NCBI GenBank assembly: GCA_021414065.1 | Contig: JAIOPE010000169.1 | Location: forward strand, 1-54,218 | Source of the DNA: Planctomycetota bacterium | Lineage (GTDB): Bacteria > Planctomycetota > JAJSAM01 > JAJVHW01 | Reading direction: 5' to 3' | Length of the DNA stretch: 54,218 nt | In this document: positions 16,388-25,093 of the stretch, piece after piece | Position numbering within the stretch: the stretch's first letter is position 1 | Layout of the letters: each line of letters starts with the position of its first letter | The notes under the pieces: model-generated | Databases searched by the model: none | What the model saw: only the letters and a program-made list of their open reading frames with translations | What the model was told of the DNA's origin: nothing | Position numbers and translations under genes: made by a program

Positions 16388-18351
16388 CAATCGTCCGCCG
16401 CGATGCCGTGTTTCTCGAGCTTGCGCTGGAGCGCGAAACGGGAGATGTGGAGCGCGTCGGCGGCGCGGGTCTTGTTGTTCTCGTGGAGCGAGAGCGCCTT
16501 CTTGATCTCGGCGACCTCCACCTGCTCGACGAGCACGTTCAGGTCGCGCACCTCGCCGGGGACGCCGGGCGCGAACGCCTGCGGAATCCAGCCTCGGATC
16601 TGCTCCGAGAGGACGTCCGCTTCGATCACCTCGCCCGAGAGGGCGAGCATCCGAAGGCACTCGTTCTCGAGTTCCCGGATGTTCCCGGGCCAGTCGTAGG
16701 CGAGCAGCAGGTCCATCACGCCGGGAGCCATCGGCTTCGGGCGGCCACCCTGGCGCTTCGCCTCGCGGTCGATGAACACCGAGACGAGGAGCGGGATGTC
16801 CTCCTTCCGTTCGCGGAGCGAGGGCAGGCGGATGTGAAGCACGCGGAGGCGATAGAAGAGGTCCTCGCGAAACTCCCCGGTCTCGATCATCGCCTGCAGG
16901 TCGCGGTTGCTCGCGCTGACGATGCGCACGTCCACCTTCACAGGCTCCACGCCGCCGACCGGCCGGACCTCGCCCTCCTGGAGCACGCGGAGCAGTTTGC
17001 GCTGCATCCCCTGGCTCATGTCGCCGACTTCGTCCAGGAAGAGCGTGCCCTTGTGCGCCATCTCGAACAGGCCCTTGCGAGCCTTGTCGGCGCCTGTGAA
17101 TGCACCCTTCACGTACCCGAAGAGTTCGCTCTCCAGCAGGGTCTCCGTGAGGGCGGCGCAGTTCTCCGAGACGAACGGCTGCTTCGCCCGCGGGCCGTAC
17201 ATGTGGACCGCGCGCGCGATCAGTTCCTTGCCCGTGCCGCTCTCTCCGTAGATGTGGACGGGAACCTCGGAGTCCACGACGCGGTCCAGGAGACGCAGTG
17301 TCTGGAGGACGGCGGGACTGCGTCCGACGATCTCCTTGTAGTCGTACTTGGTGCCGAGGACCTCCCGCGCGCGCACCGCGTCGCGGAGGTGCTCCAACTC
17401 CACGGTCTGACCGCGCACGATCTGCTCGAGCCGCCCGTTCAGGTCCTCGACGCGGCGGCGCGACGCCTCGATCTCCTCGCGCTGGCGGGCAAGTCGTTCG
17501 AACAGCCGCGCGTTGCGAAGCGCGACCGCGGCATGATCGGCGAGCGCCTCCAGCATCCGCAGGTCGTCGGGCCCGAACGCGCGGCGCTGCAGGCGGTTGT
17601 CGAGGTAGATGGCGCCGACGACCTCGTCGCGCTCGCGCAACGGAATCGCGAGCACGGAGCGCAGGCCGAGAATCGAGATCGACTCGACGTCGCGGAATCG
17701 CTCGTCCTCGATCGCGTTCACCGCCATCACCGGCTCGCCCGACGTCAGCACCTGCGTGGCGAGGGAGCGGCTGATGTCGAGTTCGGACCCCGGCACGCTC
17801 TCGCCCGCGAAGTTGCGTGACGCGGCGAAGTCCACCTTGCCGACGCCCGCGCCCGCGCCCGCCTCGCCGCGCAGCAGCACGAAACCGCGCTCCGCGCGGA
17901 CGATGTCGATCGCGTGGTCGAGGATCAGCTCGAGGAGCTTCGAGGGATTCAGCTCTCCGTTCAGGGCGCGCGCGATCCGTTGGAGCCGCAGCAGATCCTG
18001 CTGCCCGCGCTCCTCGCGCTCGGTCGGCGGCGAGACCATGGTCTTCGTCGGGTCGGGGCCGGCGTCCACGCGGTCGAACCAGATCCGCGTCGCCCCGATC
18101 TCGATCAGGTCGCCGGCGGCGAGCTTCGAGCGCTCGACGAGCTTCCCGTTGAGAAGCGTGCCGTTCCGGCTCCCGTCGTCGCGAACCCACCATCCGCCGT
18201 CGCGCGGCTCGACGCAGCAGTGGCGGCGGCTCGCGCGAACGTCGGTGATCGGAATCTCATTCTCGCGACTGCGGCCGACCCAGGTCGGGCCGGCGCGGAG
18301 CGGAGTCTCGGTGCGACGTCCATCGGGGAGGTCGAGGATGAGCTTGGGCAA
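16387..18351 (-). CDS. sigma54-dependent transcriptional activator with FHA and GAF sensor domains
   Basis: This 654-residue protein has four parts in order. An FHA domain covers about 1-95 (GRSRENEI, then SRRHC, then GSRNGTLLNG), predicted to bind phospho-threonine peptides. A GAF domain covers about 130-290. A short coiled coil follows. The AAA+ domain (about 335-565) has Walker A GESGTGKE, the sigma54-contact loop GAFTGA and Walker B LFLDEVGD. A Fis-type helix-turn-helix ends the protein (NNKTRAADALHISRFALQRK). It would open sigma54 promoters in response to serine/threonine kinase signalling and a small ligand. The likely start is a TTG with GGAA upstream, because it begins the FHA fold directly. 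The peptidase-like gene overlaps its stop codon. Targets are unknown; no clear -24/-12 promoter was found in this window by eye. Confidence 0.93.
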   Translation of the reverse strand: MPKLILDLPDGRRTETPLRAGPTWVGRSRENEIPITDVRASRRHCCVEPRDGGWWVRDDGSRNGTLLNGKLVERSKLAAGDLIEIGATRIWFDRVDAGPDPTKTMVSPPTEREERGQQDLLRLQRIARALNGELNPSKLLELILDHAIDIVRAERGFVLLRGEAGAGAGVGKVDFAASRNFAGESVPGSELDISRSLATQVLTSGEPVMAVNAIEDERFRDVESISILGLRSVLAIPLRERDEVVGAIYLDNRLQRRAFGPDDLRMLEALADHAAVALRNARLFERLARQREEIEASRRRVEDLNGRLEQIVRGQTVELEHLRDAVRAREVLGTKYDYKEIVGRSPAVLQTLRLLDRVVDSEVPVHIYGESGTGKELIARAVHMYGPRAKQPFVSENCAALTETLLESELFGYVKGAFTGADKARKGLFEMAHKGTLFLDEVGDMSQGMQRKLLRVLQEGEVRPVGGVEPVKVDVRIVSASNRDLQAMIETGEFREDLFYRLRVLHIRLPSLRERKEDIPLLVSVFIDREAKRQGGRPKPMAPGVMDLLLAYDWPGNIRELENECLRMLALSGEVIEADVLSEQIRGWIPQAFAPGVPGEVRDLNVLVEQVEVAEIKKALSLHENNKTRAADALHISRFALQRKLEKHGIAADD

Positions 18352-18641
18352 TGGGGTTCCCGGCGTCCGTTCCTGCCGCGATCAGTCGCATTCGGGGCCG
18401 CAATCCCCTGGCAGGAGGCTCGGACGCGCGAAGCCTAACACCCGGCGCCCCCGGCACGCGCCTCGATTCGAGCGATTTCGCACAGCGGCGCTGGACCAGG
18501 TGGCGAGCCCACACCCACGCCGCGGTCTGCGGCGGACCGTCGGCGGACCGTCGGCGAGCCGCCTGCAGAGGGGTCGTCGCCCCGGCTCCGCCTTCGGACG
18601 ACTACGCAGGCGAGGGGAATTCGGCGATCCTTGGCGCACCT

Positions 18642-20342
18642 GTGATCGCGTTCCTCCAGTTCTTCCTCGCGCTCCTGTTCTCGCAACAGCCGACCCGTGC
18701 CCCGTTCGATCCCGGGGGCGCGCTCGTCGCGCTGGCCGCGTTCGGCGGCGGCGCGGCGATCACGGGCTGGTTCCTTCGCGGGATCGTCGCAGGCCTGCCC
18801 GAGGCGAAGGACCGGCTCGCGTGGATCTCGCTCATGGGGAACGTGGGCCGCGTCGCCGCGCTCGCGTGCTTCTGGTTGCTCGTTCAGCAGCACGGGATCT
18901 CCCGCCTACCCGACGCGCTCGGCGTCGCCGGGTGGCCGGTGCTGCCGTGGCTCCTCGCGATCTCGCCGTTCTTCCTGCTGTCGGGGATCGTCCGCGCGTC
19001 ACTCCACGCCACCGCGGTGCTCGCTCACGCGGCCCTGCCGTCGCTGCCGCGATCGCTCGTGCTCGACGCGAAGCTCGCGCTCTTCCCGCTCGCGCCCGTC
19101 CTCCTGTTCGGCGTGTTCGCCGACGTCGCCGCGCGCGTGGACCGCACGACGTGGTGGGGCCGCGCCTGGAACGCGGTGGGCGACATCCCCTCGCTCCGCA
19201 CGTTCGTCACGCTCGCCATCGTGGTCTCGGTGATGTTGGTCGTTCCGTCGGTGCTGCGACGCATGTGGCGGTGCCGTCCGCTGCCGCCGGGTCCGATCCG
19301 CGACCGGTTGGAGGCCTACGCCGCGCGCGTCGGGTTCCGCGCGCGCGGTCTGCTCGTCTGGCCGACCGGCGGCAGTCAGATGAACGCCGCGGTGGTCGGG
19401 ATCGCCCCCCGGTTCCGCTACGTGTTCCTCACCGACGCCCTCCTCGACACGCTCTCCCCGGACGAGATCGAGGCGGTGTTCGCCCACGAGGCCGGACACG
19501 CGAAGCGCGGACACTTGGTGCTGTTCCTCGGGTACACGGCGGTACTCGCTCTCGCTGCGTTTCTCCCCGGCGTCGTGCTCGGGCCGCTGGAGGCGCTCGT
19601 CGAACCGCTTCCGGTGGAGTTCCGTGCGGCCCTGGTGCTCGTACTCTGGCTCGGACTCGTCTTCGGATGGGTGTCGCGGCGATTCGAGCAAGAGGCGGAT
19701 GTCTACGGCATCGAGACGCTGTCGGCGTTGCGCGGCGCCGACGGCACGCCGCCCCCGCCGGAGGCGCACCCGTTCGCCCTGGCGCTCGAGCGCATCGCGG
19801 CCGAGAGCGACGGCATCCGCGAGGTCACCGGGTGGCGGCACTTCTCGATCGCGGAACGCGTGGACTTCGTGCGGCGGTACCTGACGGACGAGAGCGTCCG
19901 ACGCACGTACCGGCGGAACATCCTGCTCCTCCGCGGAACCCTGCTCGCGGCCGTGCTCGTCACGGGCGGCCTCGCCGTCGCGCGCATCCCCTTCGACCTG
20001 CGCGAGTCCCACAGTCGCCGCAAGCTCGACGACCTCGCGGCCGCGCTCCGCGCCGCCGACCCGGCGGAGCGCTCCGCCCATCTGGCCCGCGCCGCCGAGG
20101 CCGCACGTCTCGCCGGGCGCCGGGAGGAAGCGCTGCGGTGGCTCGGCGAAGCCGTCTCGGGGCCCCACTCCGCGGAGTGTCTTCGCGACTACGCACTGCT
20201 CCTCGAAGAGTGCGGAAGACCCCTCGGCGCGCGGGCCGCTTGGTCGGCGCTTGCGGCCCGCGAAGACGCGTCGGCGAGCGTCCGGAGCCACGCCCGGGAG
20301 CACGCCGCAGGACGGTCGGAGGACACCCCCGGAGCACGCTGA
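18642..20342 (+). CDS. M48-family membrane zinc metalloprotease
   Basis: This protein has about 566 residues. Several membrane helices fill the first 210 residues. The zinc motif HEAGH is at residues 282-286 in FAHEAGHAKRGHL. The third ligand is probably the Glu in FEQEADVYGIE, as in HtpX and Ste24 proteases. Two further membrane helices surround the catalytic part, and a TPR-like helical tail covers about 480-560. M48 proteases clear misfolded membrane or periplasmic proteins; the TPR tail resembles the BepA/LoiP theme with a different topology. The start is uncertain: a GTG at 18642 opens onto the first helix (VIAFLQFFLALLF), while upstream residues look like shadow sequence. There is no strong Shine-Dalgarno. 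The gene is divergent from the sigma54 activator (290-bp gap) and leads to gyrA without a clear terminator. Confidence 0.88.
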   Translation: MIAFLQFFLALLFSQQPTRAPFDPGGALVALAAFGGGAAITGWFLRGIVAGLPEAKDRLAWISLMGNVGRVAALACFWLLVQQHGISRLPDALGVAGWPVLPWLLAISPFFLLSGIVRASLHATAVLAHAALPSLPRSLVLDAKLALFPLAPVLLFGVFADVAARVDRTTWWGRAWNAVGDIPSLRTFVTLAIVVSVMLVVPSVLRRMWRCRPLPPGPIRDRLEAYAARVGFRARGLLVWPTGGSQMNAAVVGIAPRFRYVFLTDALLDTLSPDEIEAVFAHEAGHAKRGHLVLFLGYTAVLALAAFLPGVVLGPLEALVEPLPVEFRAALVLVLWLGLVFGWVSRRFEQEADVYGIETLSALRGADGTPPPPEAHPFALALERIAAESDGIREVTGWRHFSIAERVDFVRRYLTDESVRRTYRRNILLLRGTLLAAVLVTGGLAVARIPFDLRESHSRRKLDDLAAALRAADPAERSAHLARAAEAARLAGRREEALRWLGEAVSGPHSAECLRDYALLLEECGRPLGARAAWSALAAREDASASVRSHAREHAAGRSEDTPGAR

Positions 20343-20470
20343 GATCCGGTCCCAAAACGCGGGGCCCCGCAGCGAATTCCGTGTAGACTTCCGCCCTCGG
20401 GAGGACCGCGCGGAAGCCCTTGTCTTCAAGGCACTTACGCGACGACGCCCCGTCGGAGCCCGCCACCCGC

Positions 20471-23113
20471 ATGACCGATCCCACGCCCACCGATCCGCAC
20501 CACGGAGTTCGCGATCTCCTCATCGAAGACGAGATGCGCGAGAGCTACCTCCGCTATGCGATGAGCGTGATCGTCTCGCGCGCCCTGCCGGACGTGCGCG
20601 ACGGGCTCAAGCCGTCGCAGCGCCGCATCCTGGTCGCGATGAACGACCTGAACCTCTCGCCGCGGTCGAAGTTCAGGAAGTGCGCGAAGATCGCGGGCGA
20701 CACGTCGGGCAACTACCACCCGCACGGCGAGGCCGTCGTCTACCCGACGCTCGTCCGCATGGCGCAGGATTTCGTCATGCGCCAGCAGTTGATCGAGCCG
20801 CAGGGCAACTTCGGCACGCTCGACGACCCGCCGGCCGCCATGCGCTACACCGAAGCGCGCCTCGGCGAAGCCGCGATGGAGATGCTCGCGGACATCGAAG
20901 AGGACACGGTCGATTTCGTCCCGAACTACGACGAGAGCCGGACCGAGCCCACGGTGCTCCCGGCGCGTTTCCCGAACCTGCTCGTCAACGGCGCGCAGGG
21001 CATCGCCGTGGGCATGGCGTCGTCGATCGCGCCGCACAACGTGCGCGAGGTCTGCAGCGGCGTGATCGCGCTTCTCGACAACCCCGAGATCGACCTCGCC
21101 GGCCTGATGCAGCACATCCCCGGCCCCGACTTCCCCACGGGCGCCACGATTTGCGGCCGCTCGGGCATTCTCGACGCCTACGAGACGGGGCGCGGCCACC
21201 TCACGCTCCGCGCGAAGTGCGAGACGGAGGAAGGCAAGGGCGACAAGTTCCACCTGATCTTCAAGGAACTGCCGCACGGCGTTTCGGTGAACACGGTCTG
21301 CGAGCAGATCGTGGCGCTGGTGAACGACAAGAAGATGACCTCGATCGCCGACGTGCGCGACGAGTCGTCGATGGCCGACGGCACGCGACTGGTCGTGGAG
21401 CTGAAGCGCGGCGAGAACGACCAGGTCGCGCTGAACCAGCTCTACAAGCACACGCGGCTCCAGGAGACCTTCGGCATCATCGCCATCGCGCTCGTGGACG
21501 GGCGCCCCGAGACGCTGCGCCTGAAGCAGTTCCTCGAGCTCTTCCGCGACCACCGGATCATCGTCATCCGCCGTCGCACTCGGTTCCGCCTGCAGAAGGC
21601 CGAAGACCGCGCGCACATCGTCGAGGGCCTGCTGCTCGCGCTCGACGTGATCGACTGGATCATCACAACGATCCGCTCGTCGAAGACGGTGCCGGAGGCG
21701 AAGGAGTGCCTGATCTCGGGCATCAGCCCGACGGGCGTTGCCGCGATGCACCAGGGGCGTCACGTGCGATTCAGTCTGACGCAGGCCGAGGCCATCCTCG
21801 ACATGCGGCTCGCACGGCTCACCGGCCTCGAGCGCGACAAACTGCTCGCCGAGTGGGCGGAGTTGCAGCAACTGATCGCGGAGTACCGCGCGATCCTGGC
21901 GGACCGGGCGAAGGTCATCGCGCTCATCCGCCAGGACATGCTCGACCTGATCGCGAAGTTCCCCGACGGGCGCAGGACGCAGATCGTGGCCGACGCGAGC
22001 GAGGTCCGCATGGAGGACCTGATCGCCGACGACCAGGTCGCAGTGACGATCTCGCACGAGGGCTACGTCAAGCGGCTCGCGCTCACCGAGTACCGGCTCC
22101 AGGGCCGCGGCGGCAAGGGCGTGACCGGCGCCGACATGAAGGAAGGCGACTTCGTCGAGCGCCTCATCGTGACCACGAATCACCAGTACCTGCTGGTCCT
22201 GACGCAGACGGGCCAAATGCACTGGCTGCGCGTCTTCGACATCCCGGAGGCGAGTCGCACGAGTCGCGGCCGGGCCCTCGTCAACATGCTCCAGATCGCG
22301 CAGGGCGACCGCATCGCGGCGTGCGTGCCGGTGCGGAACTTCGACGCGGGCTACCTGATCACCGCGACGTCGCACGGCACGGTCCGGAAGACACCGCTCA
22401 GCGGGTTCTCGCGGCCGCGGCAGGGCGGCATCATCGGAGTCGGGATCGACGCCGGCGATTCGCTCATCGGCGCGGCGGCGCTCATGCCCGGCCAGGAAGT
22501 CGTGCTCACGACCGCGAACGGCAAGTCGATCCACTTCAAGGAACTCGCGGTGCGGGCCACGGGCCGCGCGTCGTTCGGCGTGCGCGGTATCCGACTCATC
22601 ACCGACGACAAGCTGGTCTCGCTCGTCATCGTGGAGCCGGGCAAACAACTCCTCACCGTGTGCGAGAAGGGCTTCGGCAAGCGCACCGCGATCGAGAAGT
22701 ACCCGCTCAAGAATCGCGGCGGCCAGGGTGTCAAAGACATCGAGGTGACGGAGCGCAACGGCCGCGTCGTCGGCGCCAAGTGCGTCGCCGAAAGCGACGA
22801 GTTCATCATGATCACGGAGAAGGGCATGGTGGTGCGCTCGCGCATCGCCGACGTCCGCGTGATCGGCCGCAACACGCAGGGCGTGCGACTGATGAACGTC
22901 GAGGACGACGACCGCGTGGTCTCGATCGGCCTCGTCGAGTCGGAGGAAGTCACTCCGGTGGTTCCGCCCGACGCCGCACCCACCGAGGCGGTGAGCGACG
23001 ACGCCGGTTCCGAACCGTCCGCAGACGACGCGCCTGCGGACGACGACGTGTCCGACGACGTGTCGGATGATGCCGCCGACGACGAGTCGTCCGCGGAAGA
23101 CGCCTCGGAGTAG
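20471..23113 (+). CDS. gyrA: DNA gyrase subunit A
   Basis: This 880-residue protein cuts and rejoins DNA during supercoiling with GyrB. The catalytic tyrosine is Tyr126 in MRYTEARL. The N-terminus (SYLRYAMSVIVSRALPDVRDGLKPSQRR) is conserved; only its key part is quoted here. The C-terminal beta-pinwheel has six repeats, and the GyrA box reads QGRGGKG, close to the QRRGGKG that marks gyrase rather than topoisomerase IV. The quinolone pocket is unusual: HPHGEAVVYPT at 84-94, so the positions of E. coli Ser83 and Asp87 are Ala88 and Pro92. An acidic tail of about 50 residues ends the protein. The ATG at 20471 was chosen from family alignment; a TTG at 20420 is also in frame. A -10-like TAGACT is at 20384-20389. 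Confidence 0.96.
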   Translation: MTDPTPTDPHHGVRDLLIEDEMRESYLRYAMSVIVSRALPDVRDGLKPSQRRILVAMNDLNLSPRSKFRKCAKIAGDTSGNYHPHGEAVVYPTLVRMAQDFVMRQQLIEPQGNFGTLDDPPAAMRYTEARLGEAAMEMLADIEEDTVDFVPNYDESRTEPTVLPARFPNLLVNGAQGIAVGMASSIAPHNVREVCSGVIALLDNPEIDLAGLMQHIPGPDFPTGATICGRSGILDAYETGRGHLTLRAKCETEEGKGDKFHLIFKELPHGVSVNTVCEQIVALVNDKKMTSIADVRDESSMADGTRLVVELKRGENDQVALNQLYKHTRLQETFGIIAIALVDGRPETLRLKQFLELFRDHRIIVIRRRTRFRLQKAEDRAHIVEGLLLALDVIDWIITTIRSSKTVPEAKECLISGISPTGVAAMHQGRHVRFSLTQAEAILDMRLARLTGLERDKLLAEWAELQQLIAEYRAILADRAKVIALIRQDMLDLIAKFPDGRRTQIVADASEVRMEDLIADDQVAVTISHEGYVKRLALTEYRLQGRGGKGVTGADMKEGDFVERLIVTTNHQYLLVLTQTGQMHWLRVFDIPEASRTSRGRALVNMLQIAQGDRIAACVPVRNFDAGYLITATSHGTVRKTPLSGFSRPRQGGIIGVGIDAGDSLIGAAALMPGQEVVLTTANGKSIHFKELAVRATGRASFGVRGIRLITDDKLVSLVIVEPGKQLLTVCEKGFGKRTAIEKYPLKNRGGQGVKDIEVTERNGRVVGAKCVAESDEFIMITEKGMVVRSRIADVRVIGRNTQGVRLMNVEDDDRVVSIGLVESEEVTPVVPPDAAPTEAVSDDAGSEPSADDAPADDDVSDDVSDDAADDESSAEDASE

Positions 23114-23119
23114 CCCTCC

Positions 23120-23434
23120 GTGGCGAAGAAGCGCCCGCCGCCGCCCGTCGAGTGTCCGCATTGCGGCGAGTCCTTCCCCGCAGGGCGGAAGGCATGCCCC
23201 GAGTGTGGAAGCGATGCACAGACGGGCTGGCAGAGCGGCGACGAGATCGACTACCAGTCGCTCGACATCCCCGATGCGTACTCGCACGACGACTACGAGC
23301 GCGACCTCGACGGCATCCACGCGAACCGTCCGGCGCTGTGGTCGAGTCGCCAGATGCGAATGTTCATCGTGGGGATCATCCTCGTCGCGTCGATGACGGT
23401 GCCGATGCTCGTCTACTTCCTGAGGTCGAGATGA
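23120..23434 (+). CDS. small zinc-ribbon membrane protein
   Basis: This 104-residue protein has an N-terminal zinc ribbon with paired cysteines, CPHC at about 12-15 and CPEC about a dozen residues later. It has an acidic middle rich in Asp and Tyr, and one C-terminal membrane helix (MFIVGIILVASMTVPMLVYF). It begins with GTG six bases after the gyrA stop codon, and its TGA overlaps the next ATG by four bases. It is therefore part of a gyrA-downstream operon. No function can be assigned; the layout (cytoplasmic zinc ribbon plus tail anchor) suggests a small adaptor or quality-control protein. Confidence 0.82.
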   Translation: MAKKRPPPPVECPHCGESFPAGRKACPECGSDAQTGWQSGDEIDYQSLDIPDAYSHDDYERDLDGIHANRPALWSSRQMRMFIVGIILVASMTVPMLVYFLRSR

Positions 23435-25035
23435 AACGCCTCGCACGGCTCGTTGCGCTCGCGGCGTTCTCCCTCGTGCTTGGGGATGGTCTCAACGCGT
23501 CGGCCGTTGCCGCCGACGGGGCGCCCGTCGTCAACGCGTCGTTCGAGGACGCCGACGTCCCGGGCAGCGCGCCAGTCGGCTGGACGCTCGCCGAGGGCGC
23601 GTCGAATGGAACCCGGTCGGGGCTTGCGTCGCAGGTGGCGGTGGACCGGACCGTCGCGTCGGCGGGCAAGGCCAGCCTTCGCCTCTCGGGCGACGCCGCG
23701 ACGTCGTCGTGGCGCATGGCGCAGCAGGAGATCGCCGTCCGTCCGCGCGACTGGGTCGCGTTGAAGGCAGTGGCCCGCTCGAAGGATGTCGTTGCGTCGC
23801 AGGGACAATTCCGGAACGCGAACGCAACGCTCGAGTTCGTCGATGCGGAGGGGAAGCGGCTGAAGTTCGTCACGTCGGCGGTGCTTCCGCGGGACTGCGA
23901 CTGGACGCCGCTTGAGATCGCGTGTTTCGTCCCCGACGGTGCCGTGAAGGCGCGCGTCGGGCTCTTCCTCTCGATGAGCGGAACCGTGTGGTTCGACGAC
24001 GTGCGATTCAGCGCGCAACTGTCGGACGAGACCTCGGCCGAGGGCCGCGCGGCGATCTTCGATCGGTTCACGCAGCACGCCCGGCGCACGTATCCGTTCT
24101 TCGGCGTCGCGGGGCGCCCGCAGGCGGCCGAGTGGATCGCGCGGCACCGGGACAAGTGCATCGCCGCCGAGGGCAATGCGTTCTTCTTCGCCTGCCGCGC
24201 CCTGCTCGCCGAGTTGAACGACGTCCACGTCAACATGCTCACGCCGAAGGGTCCGCTCGGCACCGCGGCCCCGTCGAACGTGCCGCGCAACTGGAACATC
24301 GAAGCGATCCGCAAGCACCTCACGGAGACCGTCGCGACGGGCCGGAACCTGCTCGCGGGGCGGATCGGTTCGGGCAAAGACGCCATCGGCTACGTGCTGA
24401 TCGGCACGTGGGTGCGAGAGTCGGACCTGAAGCCAGAGCAACTCGACGCCGCGCTCGATGCACTCGCCGACACGAAGGCGCTCGTGATCGACGTCCGTGC
24501 CAACGGCGGCGGCGACGAGGCATGGGCGGCGCAGATCGCGGGACGCTTCACGTCGAAGGACGTCGTCTTCGGCCGGTTCCGGTTCCGCGACCCCGCGAAG
24601 CCCCTCGCAACCGACGCGTTCGGGCCGCCGACCGACCGCGTGCTGCGCCCGAGGATCGTGCCGTCGAGCGCCGGAAGCGGTTCCGATGTGGGTGCCGCGA
24701 AACCTGCGCCGGTCGCCGCCGACACGCGCCCCGTCATCGTCCTCCAGGGCCCGCACTGCGTGAGCTCGAACGAGGCGTTCGTGCAGATGATGGCCGCGCT
24801 CCCCACCGTGACCTCGATGGGCGCGAACACCCGCGGCGCCAGCGCGAACCCCACCCCGTTCGACCTGTATCCGAACGTCCAGATCACCGTCCCCCGCTGG
24901 CAGACGCTCACGCTCGACGGCACCCTCCTCGAGGGCCGCGGCTCCGACCCCGAGGTCCGCGCCGAGTTCCCGGCGGAGGTCTTCCGCACCGCCGACCCGC
25001 TCCTCGATGCAGCGCTGGATCGCCTCGCCCGGTGA
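23431..25035 (+). CDS. secreted S41-family (tail-specific-like) protease
   Basis: This 534-residue protein has a signal peptide (MKRLARLVALAAFSLVL...). A beta-rich, carbohydrate-binding-like domain covers about residues 30-205, with the closing strand VWFDDVRFS typical of such modules. The C-terminal S41 peptidase domain (about 215-530) includes ALVIDVRANGGGDEAWA, the hallmark strand of ClpP/crotonase-like S41 folds, and CVSSNEAFVQMM, where a Ser is the likely nucleophile, then TRGASANP. There is no PDZ domain, unlike classical CtpA/Prc. The ATG overlaps the preceding TGA (ATGA), so translation is coupled to the zinc-ribbon gene. The substrate is unknown; extracellular or periplasmic protein processing is likely. 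Confidence 0.87.
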   Translation: MKRLARLVALAAFSLVLGDGLNASAVAADGAPVVNASFEDADVPGSAPVGWTLAEGASNGTRSGLASQVAVDRTVASAGKASLRLSGDAATSSWRMAQQEIAVRPRDWVALKAVARSKDVVASQGQFRNANATLEFVDAEGKRLKFVTSAVLPRDCDWTPLEIACFVPDGAVKARVGLFLSMSGTVWFDDVRFSAQLSDETSAEGRAAIFDRFTQHARRTYPFFGVAGRPQAAEWIARHRDKCIAAEGNAFFFACRALLAELNDVHVNMLTPKGPLGTAAPSNVPRNWNIEAIRKHLTETVATGRNLLAGRIGSGKDAIGYVLIGTWVRESDLKPEQLDAALDALADTKALVIDVRANGGGDEAWAAQIAGRFTSKDVVFGRFRFRDPAKPLATDAFGPPTDRVLRPRIVPSSAGSGSDVGAAKPAPVAADTRPVIVLQGPHCVSSNEAFVQMMAALPTVTSMGANTRGASANPTPFDLYPNVQITVPRWQTLTLDGTLLEGRGSDPEVRAEFPAEVFRTADPLLDAALDRLAR

Positions 25036-25057
25036 CCTGCCGGGGCGCGGCAATCAT

Positions 25058-25085
25058 TTGTCCCCATCTCGCCGCGTCCTACGCT
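25058..25085 (+). promoter_or_regulatory. promoter for the nitrilase-nadE pair
   Basis: TTGTCC (25058-25063) and TACGCT (25080-25085) are separated by 16 bp. The hexamer ends only 8 nt before the ATG at 25094 and no Shine-Dalgarno is present, so the mRNA may be leaderless. Confidence 0.5.
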
Positions 25086-25093
25086 CGAAGCCA

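Noticed and set aside
20435..23446. A long open frame of about 1,000 codons antisense to gyrA
   Set aside because: Same codon-bias effect; the gyrA product on the plus strand is unambiguous and the antisense product has no recognisable domain.
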